Shown here: one piece after another, positions 43,283-53,783 of the stretch | Numbering within the stretch: the stretch's first letter is position 1 | Layout: every line of letters begins with the position of its first letter | Source of the DNA: Aeromicrobium sp. Sec7.5 | Lineage (GTDB): Bacteria; Actinomycetota; Actinomycetes; Propionibacteriales; Nocardioidaceae | Direction: 5' to 3' | NCBI RefSeq assembly: GCF_036867135.1 | Contig: NZ_JBAJIJ010000001.1 | Span: 620,001-684,000, forward strand | DNA length: 64,000 nucleotides | The notes under the pieces: generated by a model | The model's database searches: none | What the model saw: only the letters and a program-made list of their open reading frames with translations | Told to the model about the DNA's origin: nothing | Made by a program: the position numbers and the translations under genes

Positions 43283-44149
43283 GTGACCGTGGCCGAGCAC
43301 TGGCCCGACGCGCCGGAGCCCTTGCCGGCCCCGGTCGTCGACAACCACTGCCATCTCGACGTCGGCATCCGAGGAGGTCACCGGATCGAGGTGGCCGAGG
43401 CGCTCGACCGGGCCGCTGCGGTGGGCGTCCCTCGCATCGTGCAGGTCGGGTGCGACCTCGAGGGTTCCCGGTGGGCCGTGGAGGTCGCCCGGGAGTTCGA
43501 CGCCATCGTCGCCGCCGTCGCCCTGCACCCCAACGAGGCGCCTCGCCTGGCCGAGGCCGGTGAGCTGGACGCCGCGCTGGTCGAGATCGACGCCCTTGCG
43601 TCCGATCCGGTCGTCCGCGCCGTGGGGGAGACGGGGCTCGACTACTTCCGCACCGGACCGGAGGGGCGCGAGGCCCAGCACCACTCGTTCCGCGCGCACG
43701 TCCGGATCGCCAAGAAGCACGGCCGGGCGCTCGTGATCCACGACCGCGACGCGCACGACGACGTGCTCGCGATCCTCGACGACGAGGGCCTGCCGGAGCG
43801 CACGATCTTCCACTGCTTCTCGGGTGACGCGGCGTTCGCGGCGGCATGCGTCGAGCGGGGCGCGTTCCTGTCGTTCGCCGGCACCGTGACCTTCAAGAAC
43901 GCCCCGGAGCTGCGCGATGCGCTCAAGGTCACACCGGCCGACCGCATCCTGGTCGAGACGGACGCGCCGTTCCTGACGCCCGAGCCGAATCGCGGCCGTC
44001 CGAACGCCTCGTTCCTGGTGCCGTTCACCCTGCGAAACATGGCAGAAACGCGGGGTGACGACCTGACGACGCTGTGCCGCCAGGTGGAGGCCAACACCGA
44101 CCGCGCCTTCGGGGGTGCGTGGCCTCGCCACACGCCCATCAACCGGTGA
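43283..44149 (+). CDS. tatD: TatD family DNase / metal-dependent hydrolase
   Basis: 288 residues, TIM-barrel. The metal ligands appear as VVDNHCHLDV, GETGLDYFR, ALVIHDRDAHDDV, IFHCFSGD and LVETDAPFLTP, all typical of TatD/YcfH 3'-5' exonuclease-like hydrolases. The GTG at 43283 has GGAGGAG seven bases upstream, so it is translated from a leadered or polycistronic message with metG. In mycobacteria this gene likewise precedes rpfB. Confidence 0.94.
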   Translation: MTVAEHWPDAPEPLPAPVVDNHCHLDVGIRGGHRIEVAEALDRAAAVGVPRIVQVGCDLEGSRWAVEVAREFDAIVAAVALHPNEAPRLAEAGELDAALVEIDALASDPVVRAVGETGLDYFRTGPEGREAQHHSFRAHVRIAKKHGRALVIHDRDAHDDVLAILDDEGLPERTIFHCFSGDAAFAAACVERGAFLSFAGTVTFKNAPELRDALKVTPADRILVETDAPFLTPEPNRGRPNASFLVPFTLRNMAETRGDDLTTLCRQVEANTDRAFGGAWPRHTPINR

Positions 44150-44176
44150 ATACCCTGAGAATCCAGGCTTCCGGGT

Positions 44177-44204
44177 TTGACCTGACCTGATTGGTCGTTA
44201 CGGT
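44177..44204 (+). promoter_or_regulatory. rpfB promoter (-35 and -10)
   Basis: TTGACC at 44177-44182 and TACGGT at 44199-44204 are separated by 16 bases, a good sigma-70-type promoter. The RNA would start near 44211 and have a short leader with GAGGAAAG as ribosome site. Confidence 0.6.
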
Positions 44205-44257
44205 GGCACGGCTGACCGAGCGCGTGAAGCGTTGTGCCAACAGACGAGGAAAGCAGC

Positions 44258-45424
44258 TTGAATTTCCCCCAGCTCCATCTCCCCCGACCTGACCTTGCGG
44301 CGAAGTTCCGCCGCACGGAGGACGGAGGAGCGAAGGCCCCCTGGGTCATCGCCCTCAACGTCTTCCTGCTCCTGGTCCTCTCCGGAGGCGCCGCCGCGTA
44401 CGCCGTGATGAGCACGACCGTGGAGCTCACGGTCGACGGCAAGACCGAGACCATCCGCACCTTCGACGACACCGTCGAGGACGTCCTGGACGCCCAGGGC
44501 ATCGACCTGAAGGCCTCCGACAAGGTCAACGTCGACCTCGCCTCGGCGCCGTCTTCGGACCAGCCGGTCGTGATCGAGTACGCCAAGCCCGTGACCGTCA
44601 CGGTCGACGGCGCCAGCAGCGAGCAGGTCACGTACGCCCCGACCGTCGGCGACCTGCTCGACGAGACCGGTGTCGAGACCACCGACGACGCCTACCTGTC
44701 CGACGACCACGACACGCAGATCCCCCGCAAGGGCCTGGACGTCGTGGTCAGCTCGCCCAAGAACATCACGGTCGTCGCCGACGGCCAGACGCAAGCGCTC
44801 CAGACGTCGGCCCCCACGGTCGACGAGGTCCTGGACGAGGCCGACGTGACGCTCGGCGCCGACGACGAGGTCACCCTCGGCAAGGACGCCTTCGTCACGC
44901 CCGACGCCGTCCTGCAGGTCGTCCGCATCGTCAAGGAGCAGCGCACCGAGGAGGTCGCGGTTCCGTTCGAGACCCAGGTCCAGGAGGACCCGGACGCCTT
45001 CGAGGGCGAGACCACGGTCGTCACGCCGGGCACGCCCGGCGTGGCCAGCGAGAAGGTCGACCTCGTGATTGCCGACGGCCAGGTCCGCGAGCGGATCGTG
45101 CTCGAGAGCACCGTGGTCCAGGCGCCCGTCGCCCAGGTCGAGAAGCACGGCACGAAGGCCAAGCCGGTCGCCACCGGTGTCGCGCCCGACGGCGTGTGGG
45201 GCGCGCTCGCGCAGTGCGAGTCGGGTGGCAACCCGGCGACCAACACCGGCAACGGCTACTACGGCCTGTACCAGTTCTCCGCGAGCACGTGGAAGAGCGT
45301 CGGCGGCTCAGGCCTGCCGTCCGAGGCCTCGGCCGAGGAGCAGACGATGCGCGCCCAGACCCTGCAGCAGCGTTCGGGCTGGGGCCAGTGGCCGCACTGC
45401 TCGTCGAAGCTGGGGCTCCGCTGA
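44258..45424 (+). CDS. rpfB: Resuscitation-promoting factor RpfB
   Basis: 388 residues from a TTG start. A membrane segment ([20 protein letters not shown]) at about residues 29-48 exports the protein. Three DUF348 repeats ([24 protein letters not shown]) follow, then a G5 domain (about 215-290) and the C-terminal lysozyme-like Rpf domain with the catalytic Glu in [20 protein letters not shown]. It cleaves peptidoglycan and helps exit from dormancy. TTG 44258 has GAGGAAAG five bases upstream; GTG 44234, with a weak ribosome site, is the alternative. rsmA follows 20 bases later. Confidence 0.95.
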   Translation: MNFPQLHLPRPDLAAKFRRTEDGGAKAPWVIALNVFLLLVLSGGAAAYAVMSTTVELTVDGKTETIRTFDDTVEDVLDAQGIDLKASDKVNVDLASAPSSDQPVVIEYAKPVTVTVDGASSEQVTYAPTVGDLLDETGVETTDDAYLSDDHDTQIPRKGLDVVVSSPKNITVVADGQTQALQTSAPTVDEVLDEADVTLGADDEVTLGKDAFVTPDAVLQVVRIVKEQRTEEVAVPFETQVQEDPDAFEGETTVVTPGTPGVASEKVDLVIADGQVRERIVLESTVVQAPVAQVEKHGTKAKPVATGVAPDGVWGALAQCESGGNPATNTGNGYYGLYQFSASTWKSVGGSGLPSEASAEEQTMRAQTLQQRSGWGQWPHCSSKLGLR

Positions 45425-45444
45425 GCGACCAACCGCCTCACACC

Positions 45445-46317
45445 GTGCGCCTCCTCGGCGCGTCCGACGTCCGTCGGCTCGCCGAGGGGGCGCAGGTGCG
45501 TCCCACGAAGCAGAAGGGACAGAACTTCGTCGTCGACGGCAACACCGTTCGCCGCATCGTGCGGATCGCGGGTGTCGTGCCCGACGACGTCGTGCTCGAG
45601 GTCGGGCCCGGGCTCGGGTCCCTGACCCTGGCCCTCGCCGAGGTCGCCCGCCGCGTCGTCGCGGTCGAGATCGACGAGGTCCTGGCCGCTCTCCTGCCGT
45701 CGACCCTCGCGGAGCACGCTCCCGGGCTCGACGTGGAGGTCGTGCTGGCCGACGCGCTGCACGTCCACGAGCTCCCGGGCCCCGCGCCGACCGCACTCGT
45801 GGCGAACTTGCCCTACAACGTGTCGGTGCCCGTGCTGCTGAACGTCCTGCAGCGGTTCCCGACCATCGAGCGGGCGCTCGTCATGGTGCAGGCCGAGGTC
45901 GCGCACCGGCTCGCCGCGGGCCCCGGCTCGCGCACGTACGGCGTGCCGAGCGTCAAGGCCGCCTGGTACGGCGAGACGACCGCGGCGGGGAACGTCGGCC
46001 GCAGCGTCTTCTGGCCGATGCCCAACGTCGAGTCCGAGCTCGTCGGCTGGCGGCGCCACCCCGCGCCGCTGGGCGACGAGGAGGCACGCCTGCGCACCTT
46101 CGCCGTCGTCGATGCGGCCTTCGCCCAGCGACGCAAGACGCTCCGCTCGGCCCTGTCCGGGCTCGCCGGTTCCGGCGCCATCGCCGAGGCCGCCCTGGTG
46201 GGTGCGGGCATCGATCCGCGCACCCGGGGCGAGCAGCTCGACGTCCACGGCTTCCGCGCGATCGCCGACGGGCTCGCGCTTCGGCCCTCCGCCGACCCCG
46301 CTGGTTCCGCTGGCTGA
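45445..46317 (+). CDS. rsmA: 16S rRNA dimethyladenosine methyltransferase (KsgA)
   Basis: 290 residues. [20 protein letters not shown] is the N-terminal clamp, [15 protein letters not shown] the SAM motif I and [16 protein letters not shown] motif IV (NLPY), with [12 protein letters not shown] near the C-terminus. It dimethylates A1518 and A1519 of 16S rRNA. The GTG at 45445 gives the normal family N-terminus. The last residues (DPAGSAG) and the stop run into the palindromic repeat at 46311, so the original 3' end may have been altered by the insertion. Confidence 0.95.
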   Translation: MRLLGASDVRRLAEGAQVRPTKQKGQNFVVDGNTVRRIVRIAGVVPDDVVLEVGPGLGSLTLALAEVARRVVAVEIDEVLAALLPSTLAEHAPGLDVEVVLADALHVHELPGPAPTALVANLPYNVSVPVLLNVLQRFPTIERALVMVQAEVAHRLAAGPGSRTYGVPSVKAAWYGETTAAGNVGRSVFWPMPNVESELVGWRRHPAPLGDEEARLRTFAVVDAAFAQRRKTLRSALSGLAGSGAIAEAALVGAGIDPRTRGEQLDVHGFRAIADGLALRPSADPAGSAG

Positions 46318-46353
46318 GGTGCGAGGGCGCTCTGGCGCCCGAGCCTCGAAGCC
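46311..46353. repeat. TTCGAGGCTC palindromic repeat, inverted copy at rsmA stop
   Basis: On the plus strand it reads TGGCTGAGGTGCGA, then the perfect inner stem GGGCGC-TCTG-GCGCCC, then GAGCCTCGAAGCC. It is the reverse orientation of the copy before alkB. The TGA of rsmA (46315-46317) lies inside it. Confidence 0.85.
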
Positions 46354-46425
46354 TCTGGTCAGGTGACTTCACCCGGTCGCACCGGACAAGCGGCGACGGA
46401 CCAGGCGGCGGGGCGGACGAGAGAA
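46354..46425. other. Gene-free spacer in the rsmA-ispE repeat block
   Basis: The whole interval 46318-46813 (496 bases) has no convincing gene. This first part holds no recognisable element; the rest consists of a long imperfect palindrome, an unremarkable 100-base stretch and a tandem repeat. Confidence 0.6.
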
Positions 46426-46524
46426 GATGCATCTGGGCCGCTCTGGCTACCGGAAGGCCTCATCTCGGGTCCGCGGCCGACGAGCACTGATGCATCCGGG
46501 TAGCCCCAGCGACCCGAGTGCATC
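46426..46524. repeat. Long imperfect palindrome (GATGCAT arms)
   Basis: The left arm 46426-46453 (GATGCATCTGGGCCGCT, then CTGGCTACCGG) is nearly complementary to the right arm 46496-46524 (CCGGGTAGCCCCAGCG, then ACCCGAGTGCATC). A 42-base centre contains another GATGCAT at 46489. Coding potential is absent. Confidence 0.65.
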
Positions 46525-46625
46525 GTCCTCGGTCCACCCGGCAGCGTGAGGTCACCGCGGGCCCCTTCCGCCGTGGTCAGTGGCCGATTGTCGGCAACCA
46601 CGGCATGCGTGCACCTGACCGGACC

Positions 46626-46768
46626 CTTCGAGGCTCGTCGCCAGGGCTCCTCGCACCTCAGGGAGCGGGGAGGGGCCGGGCTCCTCGCACCTCAGGGAGC
46701 GGGGAGGGGCCGGGGCTCCTCGCACCTCAGGGAGCGGGGAGGGGCCAGGGCTCCTCGCACCTCAGGGG
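46626..46768. repeat. TTCGAGGCTC repeat followed by 3.5 tandem 34/35-base units
   Basis: A CTTCGAGGCTCGTCGCCAGG start, as in the mnhAB-mnhC copy, leads into units at 46647-46680, 46681-46715, 46716-46750 and a partial one at 46751-46768. Each begins CTCCTCGCACCTCAGGGAGC and ends GGGGAGGGGCCGGG or similar. The ispE -10 follows 33 bases later. Confidence 0.9.
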
Positions 46769-46801
46769 CAGCCGCCGGCGGCCGCGCCGGGGCGTGGCGG
46801 C

Positions 46802-46807
46802 TAGGTT
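46802..46807 (+). promoter_or_regulatory. -10 element of ispE
   Basis: TAGGTT is six bases before the GTG at 46814. Confidence 0.5.
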
Positions 46808-46813
46808 GGTGCG

Positions 46814-47724
46814 GTGACTTCGACCGTCGTGCGGGCCCCCGCCAAGATCAACCTCGGTCTCTCGGTCGGCCCCCTGCGTGACGACGGGTTCCACGAGCTC
46901 GCGACCGTCTACATGGCCCTCGACCTGCACGACACCGTGCGCGTCTCGTCGCGCGACGACGACCAGGTCACGGTCACGGTCCAGGCCGACGTGCAGGAGG
47001 GCGACGAGGCCGTCGCCGTGCCCCTGGGGCCCGACAACCTCGCGGTGCGTGCCGTCGAGCTGCTGCGCACCGCGGCCGGCATCACGGACGGTGTCGACCT
47101 CGCGATCCGCAAGGTCATTCCGGTCGCCGGGGGCATGGCCGGTGGCTCGTCCGACGCCGCCGCCGCGCTCGTCGGAGCGAACCACGTGTGGGGCCTGGGC
47201 TGGGACCGCGAGGCCCTGGCCGACCTCGCCGCCGAGCTGGGCAGCGACGTCCCGTTCCTGCTGCACGGCGGTGTCGGCATCGGCACGGGTCGGGGCGAGA
47301 AGATCTCGCCCGTGCTGTCGCGCGGCCGCTACGGCTTCATCGTCGCGGTGGCCAGCGAGGGCCTCTCGACGCCGTCGGTCTACGCCGAGTTCGACCGGCT
47401 GGAGCCCGAGCCGGAGCCGCCGCGGATCGCGCCGGAGCTCATGGCCGCCCTGCGCGGGCACGACACGGAGCGTCTCGGCGAGCACCTCGCCAACGACCTC
47501 GAGGCGGCAGCGTTGTCGCTGCGTCCCGAGCTCGACCGCGTGCTCCAGATCGGCGTCGACGCCGGCGCCCTGGCCGGCATCGTGTCGGGGTCCGGTCCGA
47601 CGTGCGTGTTCCTGCTCGAGGACGACGGCGACGCGGCGCTGCTGACCACGGCGCTCTGGGCGGCGCCCGGCTGCGCCGACGTCATCCACACGCACGGTCC
47701 CGCCGCCGGCGCCCGGATCGTCTC

Positions 47725-47728
<4 letters not shown>
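46814..47728 (+). CDS. ispE: 4-diphosphocytidyl-2-C-methyl-D-erythritol kinase
   Basis: 304 residues of the GHMP kinase family. RAPAKINLGLSV is the N-terminal motif, PVAGGMAGGSSDAAAAL the ATP-binding glycine loop and IVSGSGPTCVFLL the third motif. It phosphorylates CDP-methylerythritol in the MEP isoprenoid pathway. GTG 46814 is predicted leaderless. The stop overlaps the ABC-F start as GTGA, so the two are translationally coupled. It normally follows rsmA directly; here repeats separate them. Confidence 0.96.
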
Positions 47729-49518
<1,790 letters not shown>

Positions 49519-49642
49519 GCGTCCTCACAGCCCGGACACAGGCTGCGTGATCGGGGGACCCGCGACCCCCGCGTATGTCAGGATGAGCCGCCCCGGCGGT
49601 CTGTCGGCGGCGTGGTTCGCACCCTCCGAAGGATCCTCACCC

Positions 49643-51007
49643 ATGAAGCTCTCTCGCTCCCGCGCCCTGCGCGGCGTCAGCGCAGCCCTCGCGGTCGCGG
49701 CCGTCTCGGCCACCTCCGCGGCCTGGGCCGCGCCCACGCCCGAGCTCCGCACGCCCACCACGACCTGGTACGACATCGACGACGAGCGGCCTTACATCGA
49801 GGACGCGCAGGCGAGCTACCTCGACCTGGCTGGCGCCGGCGTGGACCTGACCGCCGGCTGGACGGCGGACGCCTTCGACGGGGCGCTCTACGACTGGGAG
49901 GTGGAGACCCCCACCGTGGTCGAGGACGTCACGTGGAGCGCCGGCACCCAGAGCACCGCGGGCGGGCGCTCCACCTGGACCTACACCGGCACCACGGCCA
50001 CCGCCGGCGTCGAGCTGGCGGCCACGCTGGACATCGAGGGAAGCACGGCGCGCTGGACGATCACCCCCACGGTCCCGGCGCCGGCTGACACCACGATCTC
50101 GGCGTTCGCGAACTTCGGGTCCGACGGCTCCGAGACGGTCGTCGAGGTGACGCCGACCACGGCCATCGTCAGCTCCGACGACAACGACGTCGACCCGGTC
50201 ATCGGGCTCGCGATCTCGGGTACGGACGCCCTCATCGACTCGGTCGACGGCGACGGCGGGGCTTTCGTCGAGTTCTCGGCGGACGGCGCCGCGACGGTCG
50301 TGGTCGCCCTGCAGGACTATGCGCCGTGCGCGGAGGCCACCGCCATCAGTGAGATGACCGCGCTCGTGCCCACGCTGATCGCGAACTTCGGTGTGACGAT
50401 CGAGGGTGCGCTGGAGTGCGCCACGGTTGTCGCTCCCGCCGCTCTGACGCAAGGCACGGCGACGAGCCAGACCCTGGCGGTCGCGATCGATCCTGCCGTC
50501 GACGTGGCGACCACGGACAACGACGGCAACATCGTCCTGCTCAGCGGGGACGGCGACTACCTCGCGTTCCCCTCGGCGGTCGGCTCGGCCTTCGCTGGAC
50601 TCCCCGCCGGCGTGACCGCCACGTTCGACCCGACGACCGCGACGTTGTCATTGTCGGGCACGCCGACCCAGTCGGGCACCTTTGAGGCGACGCTAGTGCT
50701 CTACCGCACGGACCTGGAGGACTACCAGGGTGACGAGCCGGTCGACGGTGCGCCGCTGACCGCTGGGTTCACGCTCACCGTCGCAGCGGCACCTGCCGGC
50801 CCCGGTACGGGCGGTCCCGGCACCGGTGACACCGGAACCGGCACCGGCGGTGCGGGTGCGGGGCTGGGCAGTGGGACCGGCACGGGCGCGAGTCGCTCGC
50901 TGCCCGACACCGGAGCGGGTGGCCTCACGGCCGGTCTGATCGGTCTCGCGATGCTCGCGGCAGGCGGGACCGCGGTGATCGCAGGACGTCGGACCCGCCG
51001 GGCCTGA
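49643..51007 (+). CDS. LPXTG-anchored surface protein
   Basis: 454 residues. Residues 1-31 are a Sec signal peptide (MKLSRSRALRGVSAALAVAA, cleavage near AAWA-AP). The ectodomain is Thr/Val/Asp-rich beta structure. Around residues 310-375 there is a cadherin/Ig-like putative domain (FAGLPAGVTATFDPTTATLS, LSGTPTQSGTFEATL). A Gly/Thr/Pro spacer precedes a C-terminal sorting signal: LPDTG, a hydrophobic stretch and RRTRRA. It should be covalently attached to peptidoglycan by a sortase, which is not in the window. No function can be assigned. ATG has AAGGA upstream. Confidence 0.85.
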   Translation: MKLSRSRALRGVSAALAVAAVSATSAAWAAPTPELRTPTTTWYDIDDERPYIEDAQASYLDLAGAGVDLTAGWTADAFDGALYDWEVETPTVVEDVTWSAGTQSTAGGRSTWTYTGTTATAGVELAATLDIEGSTARWTITPTVPAPADTTISAFANFGSDGSETVVEVTPTTAIVSSDDNDVDPVIGLAISGTDALIDSVDGDGGAFVEFSADGAATVVVALQDYAPCAEATAISEMTALVPTLIANFGVTIEGALECATVVAPAALTQGTATSQTLAVAIDPAVDVATTDNDGNIVLLSGDGDYLAFPSAVGSAFAGLPAGVTATFDPTTATLSLSGTPTQSGTFEATLVLYRTDLEDYQGDEPVDGAPLTAGFTLTVAAAPAGPGTGGPGTGDTGTGTGGAGAGLGSGTGTGASRSLPDTGAGGLTAGLIGLAMLAAGGTAVIAGRRTRRA

Positions 51008-51017
51008 CCTTGAACAG

Positions 51018-51060
51018 TCCGGGTGTCCCGGGCGGCCTCGCGCCGCTCAGGACACCCGGA
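51018..51060. terminator. Bidirectional terminator between LPXTG gene and marR
   Basis: TCCGGGTGTCC (51018-51028) and GGACACCCGGA (51050-51060) are perfectly complementary, with an inner GCGGC/GCCGC stem. It follows the surface-protein stop on the plus strand and contains the final codons and stop of marR on the minus strand, so it can serve both convergent genes. Confidence 0.75.
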
Positions 51061-51556
51061 AGGATCGCACCAAGGTGCGCAAGGTCGCGGCGAGTGCGTC
51101 GGCTTCGGCCTGGTCCAGGTCGGCCAGGATGCCCGCCTCGCTGCGCATGAGCTCGGCCAGGGCTCCGTCGACCTGCTCGCGCCCGGCGGTCGTCAGTCGC
51201 ACGAGCACACCGCGGCGGTCACTGGGGTCGGGCTGGCGCTCCACGAGACCGCGGGTGGCCAACCGGTCGACGCGGTTGGTCATGGTGCCGCTCGTCACGA
51301 GCGTCTCGGCCACGAGTCGACCCGGGGAGAGCACGTAGGGCTCGCCCGAGCGGCGCAGGGCCGCCAGCACGTCGAACTCCCAGGACTCCAGGCCGTGGGC
51401 CGAGAACGACTCCTTGCGGACGCGGTCGACGTGGCGGGCCAGGCGGGAGACGCGACTGAGCACCTGCATCGGTGCGACGTCGACGTCGGGGCGTTCGCGG
51501 TGCCAGGCCCCGACGATCGCGTCGACCTCGTCGGCGTCGCCGGGGGGTGTGGCCAT
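51047..51556 (-). CDS. MarR family transcriptional regulator
   Basis: 169 residues. The winged helix is recognisable: ESWEFDVLAALRRSGEPYVL, then SPGRLVAETLVTSGTMTNRV (recognition helix) and RQPDPSDRRGVLVRLTTAG (wing). ATG 51556 has TACCGT six bases upstream. It is divergent from an amidase/methyltransferase pair, and palindromes in the 90-base spacer are likely binding sites, so it probably represses both itself and the pair. The inducer is unknown. Confidence 0.93.
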   Translation of the reverse strand: MATPPGDADEVDAIVGAWHRERPDVDVAPMQVLSRVSRLARHVDRVRKESFSAHGLESWEFDVLAALRRSGEPYVLSPGRLVAETLVTSGTMTNRVDRLATRGLVERQPDPSDRRGVLVRLTTAGREQVDGALAELMRSEAGILADLDQAEADALAATLRTLVRSFRVS

Positions 51557-51562
51557 CTGGCG

Positions 51563-51568
51563 ACGGTA
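51563..51568 (-). promoter_or_regulatory. -10 element of marR
   Basis: TACCGT on the minus strand lies six bases from the ATG at 51556. The palindrome at 51573-51585 sits just upstream, within the spacer to the -35. Confidence 0.5.
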
Positions 51569-51572
51569 CCGC

Positions 51573-51593
51573 TCAAGATTCTTGATGTCGAGA
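51573..51593. promoter_or_regulatory. Probable MarR operator
   Basis: TCAAG-ATT-CTTGA (51573-51585) is a perfect inverted repeat. It overlaps TCTTGA-TG-TCGAGA (51580-51593), an imperfect one resembling the TCTTGA/TCAAGA sites bound by many actinobacterial MarR proteins. Both lie between the divergent -10 elements. Confidence 0.65.
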
Positions 51594-51634
51594 TACTTCT
51601 TCTCGAATGTGAGGCAGCGCTCACGGTCTGGGCA

Positions 51635-51640
51635 TACGGT
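51635..51640 (+). promoter_or_regulatory. -10 element of amidase gene
   Basis: TACGGT is six bases before the ATG at 51647 and about 40 bases downstream of the MarR palindromes. Confidence 0.5.
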
Positions 51641-51646
51641 GCTGCC

Positions 51647-53002
51647 ATGTCTCTCGATGCCGTCGTCGCCGCCGGTGCGGCCCACCAGTCCGCGCTCCTC
51701 GCGTCCGGCGAGGTGAGCTCGCGCGAGCTCACCGAGGCCACGCTCGCCGCGATCGACCGAGAGAACCCCCGGATCAACGCCGTCGTCGAGGTGCTGCGCG
51801 ACGAGGCGCTCACCGCCGCGGACGAGGCCGACCGCCGCCGGGCTGCGGGCGACGCGGGGCCGCTCACGGGCGTCCCGATCGCCCTCAAGAACGATCTCGA
51901 CGTCGCGGGGCACGTCACGACGCTCGGGAGCCGGGCCGTCACGCGGGCGGCCACCTCCGACGGTGAGCTCGTGACGGTCCTTCGTCGTGTCGGTGCGGTC
52001 CCGGTGGCGACCACGACCTTGCCGGAGCTCATGATCGTCGGGTTCACCCAGCCCGCGATCACGGGTGTGACCCGCAATCCGATCGATCCCGGGCGTACGA
52101 GCGGCGGGTCCTCGGGCGGCTCCGCGGCACTCGTCGCCGCCGGCGCCGTCGGCATCGCGACGGCGTCCGACGGGGCCGGCTCCATCCGCATCCCGGCCGC
52201 CTCGTGCGGGCTCGTCGGGTTCAAGCCCACCAACGGCACGGTGCCGGGCTCAGGCGGGTGGTGCGGACTCTCGACGCAGGGCTGCGTCACCCCGACGGTC
52301 GCCGACACCGCGCTCTACCTCGATCAGATCGGCACGTTCGGCGGTTCGCTCGTGGAGGCTGCTGCGCTTGCCGCTCCCGGGTTCCTGCGGATCGGACTGA
52401 CCCGCAGCGCCGCAGCCGCGACGCGGCCCGAGCAGCTCGACCCGGAGGTCGACGCCGCGCTGGAGCGGACGGCCGGCCTGCTGCGCGCCGCTGGCCACAC
52501 CGTGGTCGAGGTCGACGTGTCGTACGGGTTGGCCGCGAAATCCGCCACCCTGCGCTACCTCGGCGGTGTCGCGGGGTCGGTCGACAGGCTCGACGACCCC
52601 TCGCTGCTGGAGCCGCGCACGCGGGGGATCGTCCGACTGGGATCGCCCGTGGGGAGACGGGCCATCGACTGGGCCGGACGCGCGGGTGAGCGCTTCGCGA
52701 CCGAGGTGCACCGCGACCTCGGCGTCGACGTCATCCTGTCGCCGGTGATGTCGTCGACGGCGCTGCCCGTGGGTCGGTGGGACGAGCTCGGCGCCCTGCG
52801 CCTGATCCTGGCGATGAACGCGTTCTACCCCTACACGGTGCAGTGGAACCACGCCGGCGTCCCCGCCGTCTCCGTCCCGGCCGGGCTGGCCGCGGACGGG
52901 CTCCCGCTCGCGGTCCAGCTCATCGGGCAGCGTCACGACGACGTCCGTCTGATGGCTCTCACCGCCCAGCTCGAGGGCCTGTCCCGAGGTGGCCTCGCGT
53001 GA
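51647..53002 (+). CDS. Amidase signature family enzyme
   Basis: 451 residues. The amidase signature Ser-cisSer-Lys triad is visible: Lys in GVPIALKNDLDVAG, cis-Ser in RTSGGSSGGSAALVAAGA and the nucleophile Ser in ASDGAGSIRIPAASCGLVGF. It therefore hydrolyses carboxamides or related bonds. It is not GatA by context, since no gatB or gatC is near. ATG 51647 is leaderless; an open frame extends upstream through the promoter but is not conserved. It forms a two-gene unit with the downstream methyltransferase (GTGA overlap). Confidence 0.93.
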   Translation: MSLDAVVAAGAAHQSALLASGEVSSRELTEATLAAIDRENPRINAVVEVLRDEALTAADEADRRRAAGDAGPLTGVPIALKNDLDVAGHVTTLGSRAVTRAATSDGELVTVLRRVGAVPVATTTLPELMIVGFTQPAITGVTRNPIDPGRTSGGSSGGSAALVAAGAVGIATASDGAGSIRIPAASCGLVGFKPTNGTVPGSGGWCGLSTQGCVTPTVADTALYLDQIGTFGGSLVEAAALAAPGFLRIGLTRSAAAATRPEQLDPEVDAALERTAGLLRAAGHTVVEVDVSYGLAAKSATLRYLGGVAGSVDRLDDPSLLEPRTRGIVRLGSPVGRRAIDWAGRAGERFATEVHRDLGVDVILSPVMSSTALPVGRWDELGALRLILAMNAFYPYTVQWNHAGVPAVSVPAGLAADGLPLAVQLIGQRHDDVRLMALTAQLEGLSRGGLA

Positions 53003-53769
53003 CCCGGTGGGACCCGCAGACCTACCTGAAGCACGCCGACGAGCGAGGTCGACCCTTCGTGGAGCTGCTCGCCCGGGTGCCCGTGACCGCGCCGGCGCGG
53101 GTGCTGGACCTCGGCTGCGGCGCCGGCAACCTCTCGGCGGTCATCCGCGACCGTTGGCCCGGCGCCGAGGTGCTGGGCGTCGACTCGTCGGCCGAGATGA
53201 TCGCCCACGCCCGTGAGGTCGACCCCGACGGGCAGTACGAGGTGGCGGACGTGGCCACGTGGACGCCGGACGGGCCGTACGACGTGATCGTCTCGAACGC
53301 GATGTTCCAGTGGGTCCCGGACGCCTTCGCCGTGATCGCGCGCCTCCTCGCGTCGGTGCAGGACGGCGGCGCGCTCGCGGTACAGGTGCCCGACAACCAG
53401 GACGCGCCGAGCCACGCGTTGATGCGCGAGGTCGCGGCGCGCCCTGAGTTCGCCGAGCACACGAGCGACGTCCGACGCTACTCCCGCACCGACGCGGCCT
53501 CCTACCTGGACCTCTTCGCCGGCCTCGGCTGGAGCGCCGACGTGTGGACGACCGAGTACCTGCACGTCCTGCCGGGCGACGACGCCGTCTGGGGCTGGGT
53601 CTCCGGCACGGGAGCCCGTCCGTACGTCCAGTCGCTTCCGGAGGAGCTGCGCCAGAAGTTCGTCGAGCAGTACCAGGCCGAGCTCCGCGCGGCGTACCCC
53701 CAGCGCCCCTGGGGCACGGTGCTCCCGTTCGCCCGCACGTTCGCGGTGGCGACGCGACCGGCGCGATAA
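52999..53769 (+). CDS. tam: Trans-aconitate 2-methyltransferase-like SAM methyltransferase
   Basis: 256 residues. The opening TRWDPQTYLKHADERGRPFV is characteristic of Tam, and the SAM motif is ARVLDLGCGAGNLSAVI. YDVIVSNAMFQWVPD and the C-terminal PWGTVLPFARTFAVATR also fit. Tam methylates trans-aconitate, an inhibitor formed from cis-aconitate. Its start overlaps the amidase stop, so it falls under the same MarR-type control. The tRNA-Gln gene follows. Confidence 0.9.
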   Translation: MTRWDPQTYLKHADERGRPFVELLARVPVTAPARVLDLGCGAGNLSAVIRDRWPGAEVLGVDSSAEMIAHAREVDPDGQYEVADVATWTPDGPYDVIVSNAMFQWVPDAFAVIARLLASVQDGGALAVQVPDNQDAPSHALMREVAARPEFAEHTSDVRRYSRTDAASYLDLFAGLGWSADVWTTEYLHVLPGDDAVWGWVSGTGARPYVQSLPEELRQKFVEQYQAELRAAYPQRPWGTVLPFARTFAVATRPAR

Positions 53770-53783
53770 CCTAGGCCGCACGA

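Noticed and set aside
44150..44257. Possible ydaO-type (c-di-AMP) riboswitch upstream of rpfB
   Set aside because: The spacer after tatD is only about 100 bases and already holds a promoter, too short for that riboswitch, and no matching core is visible.
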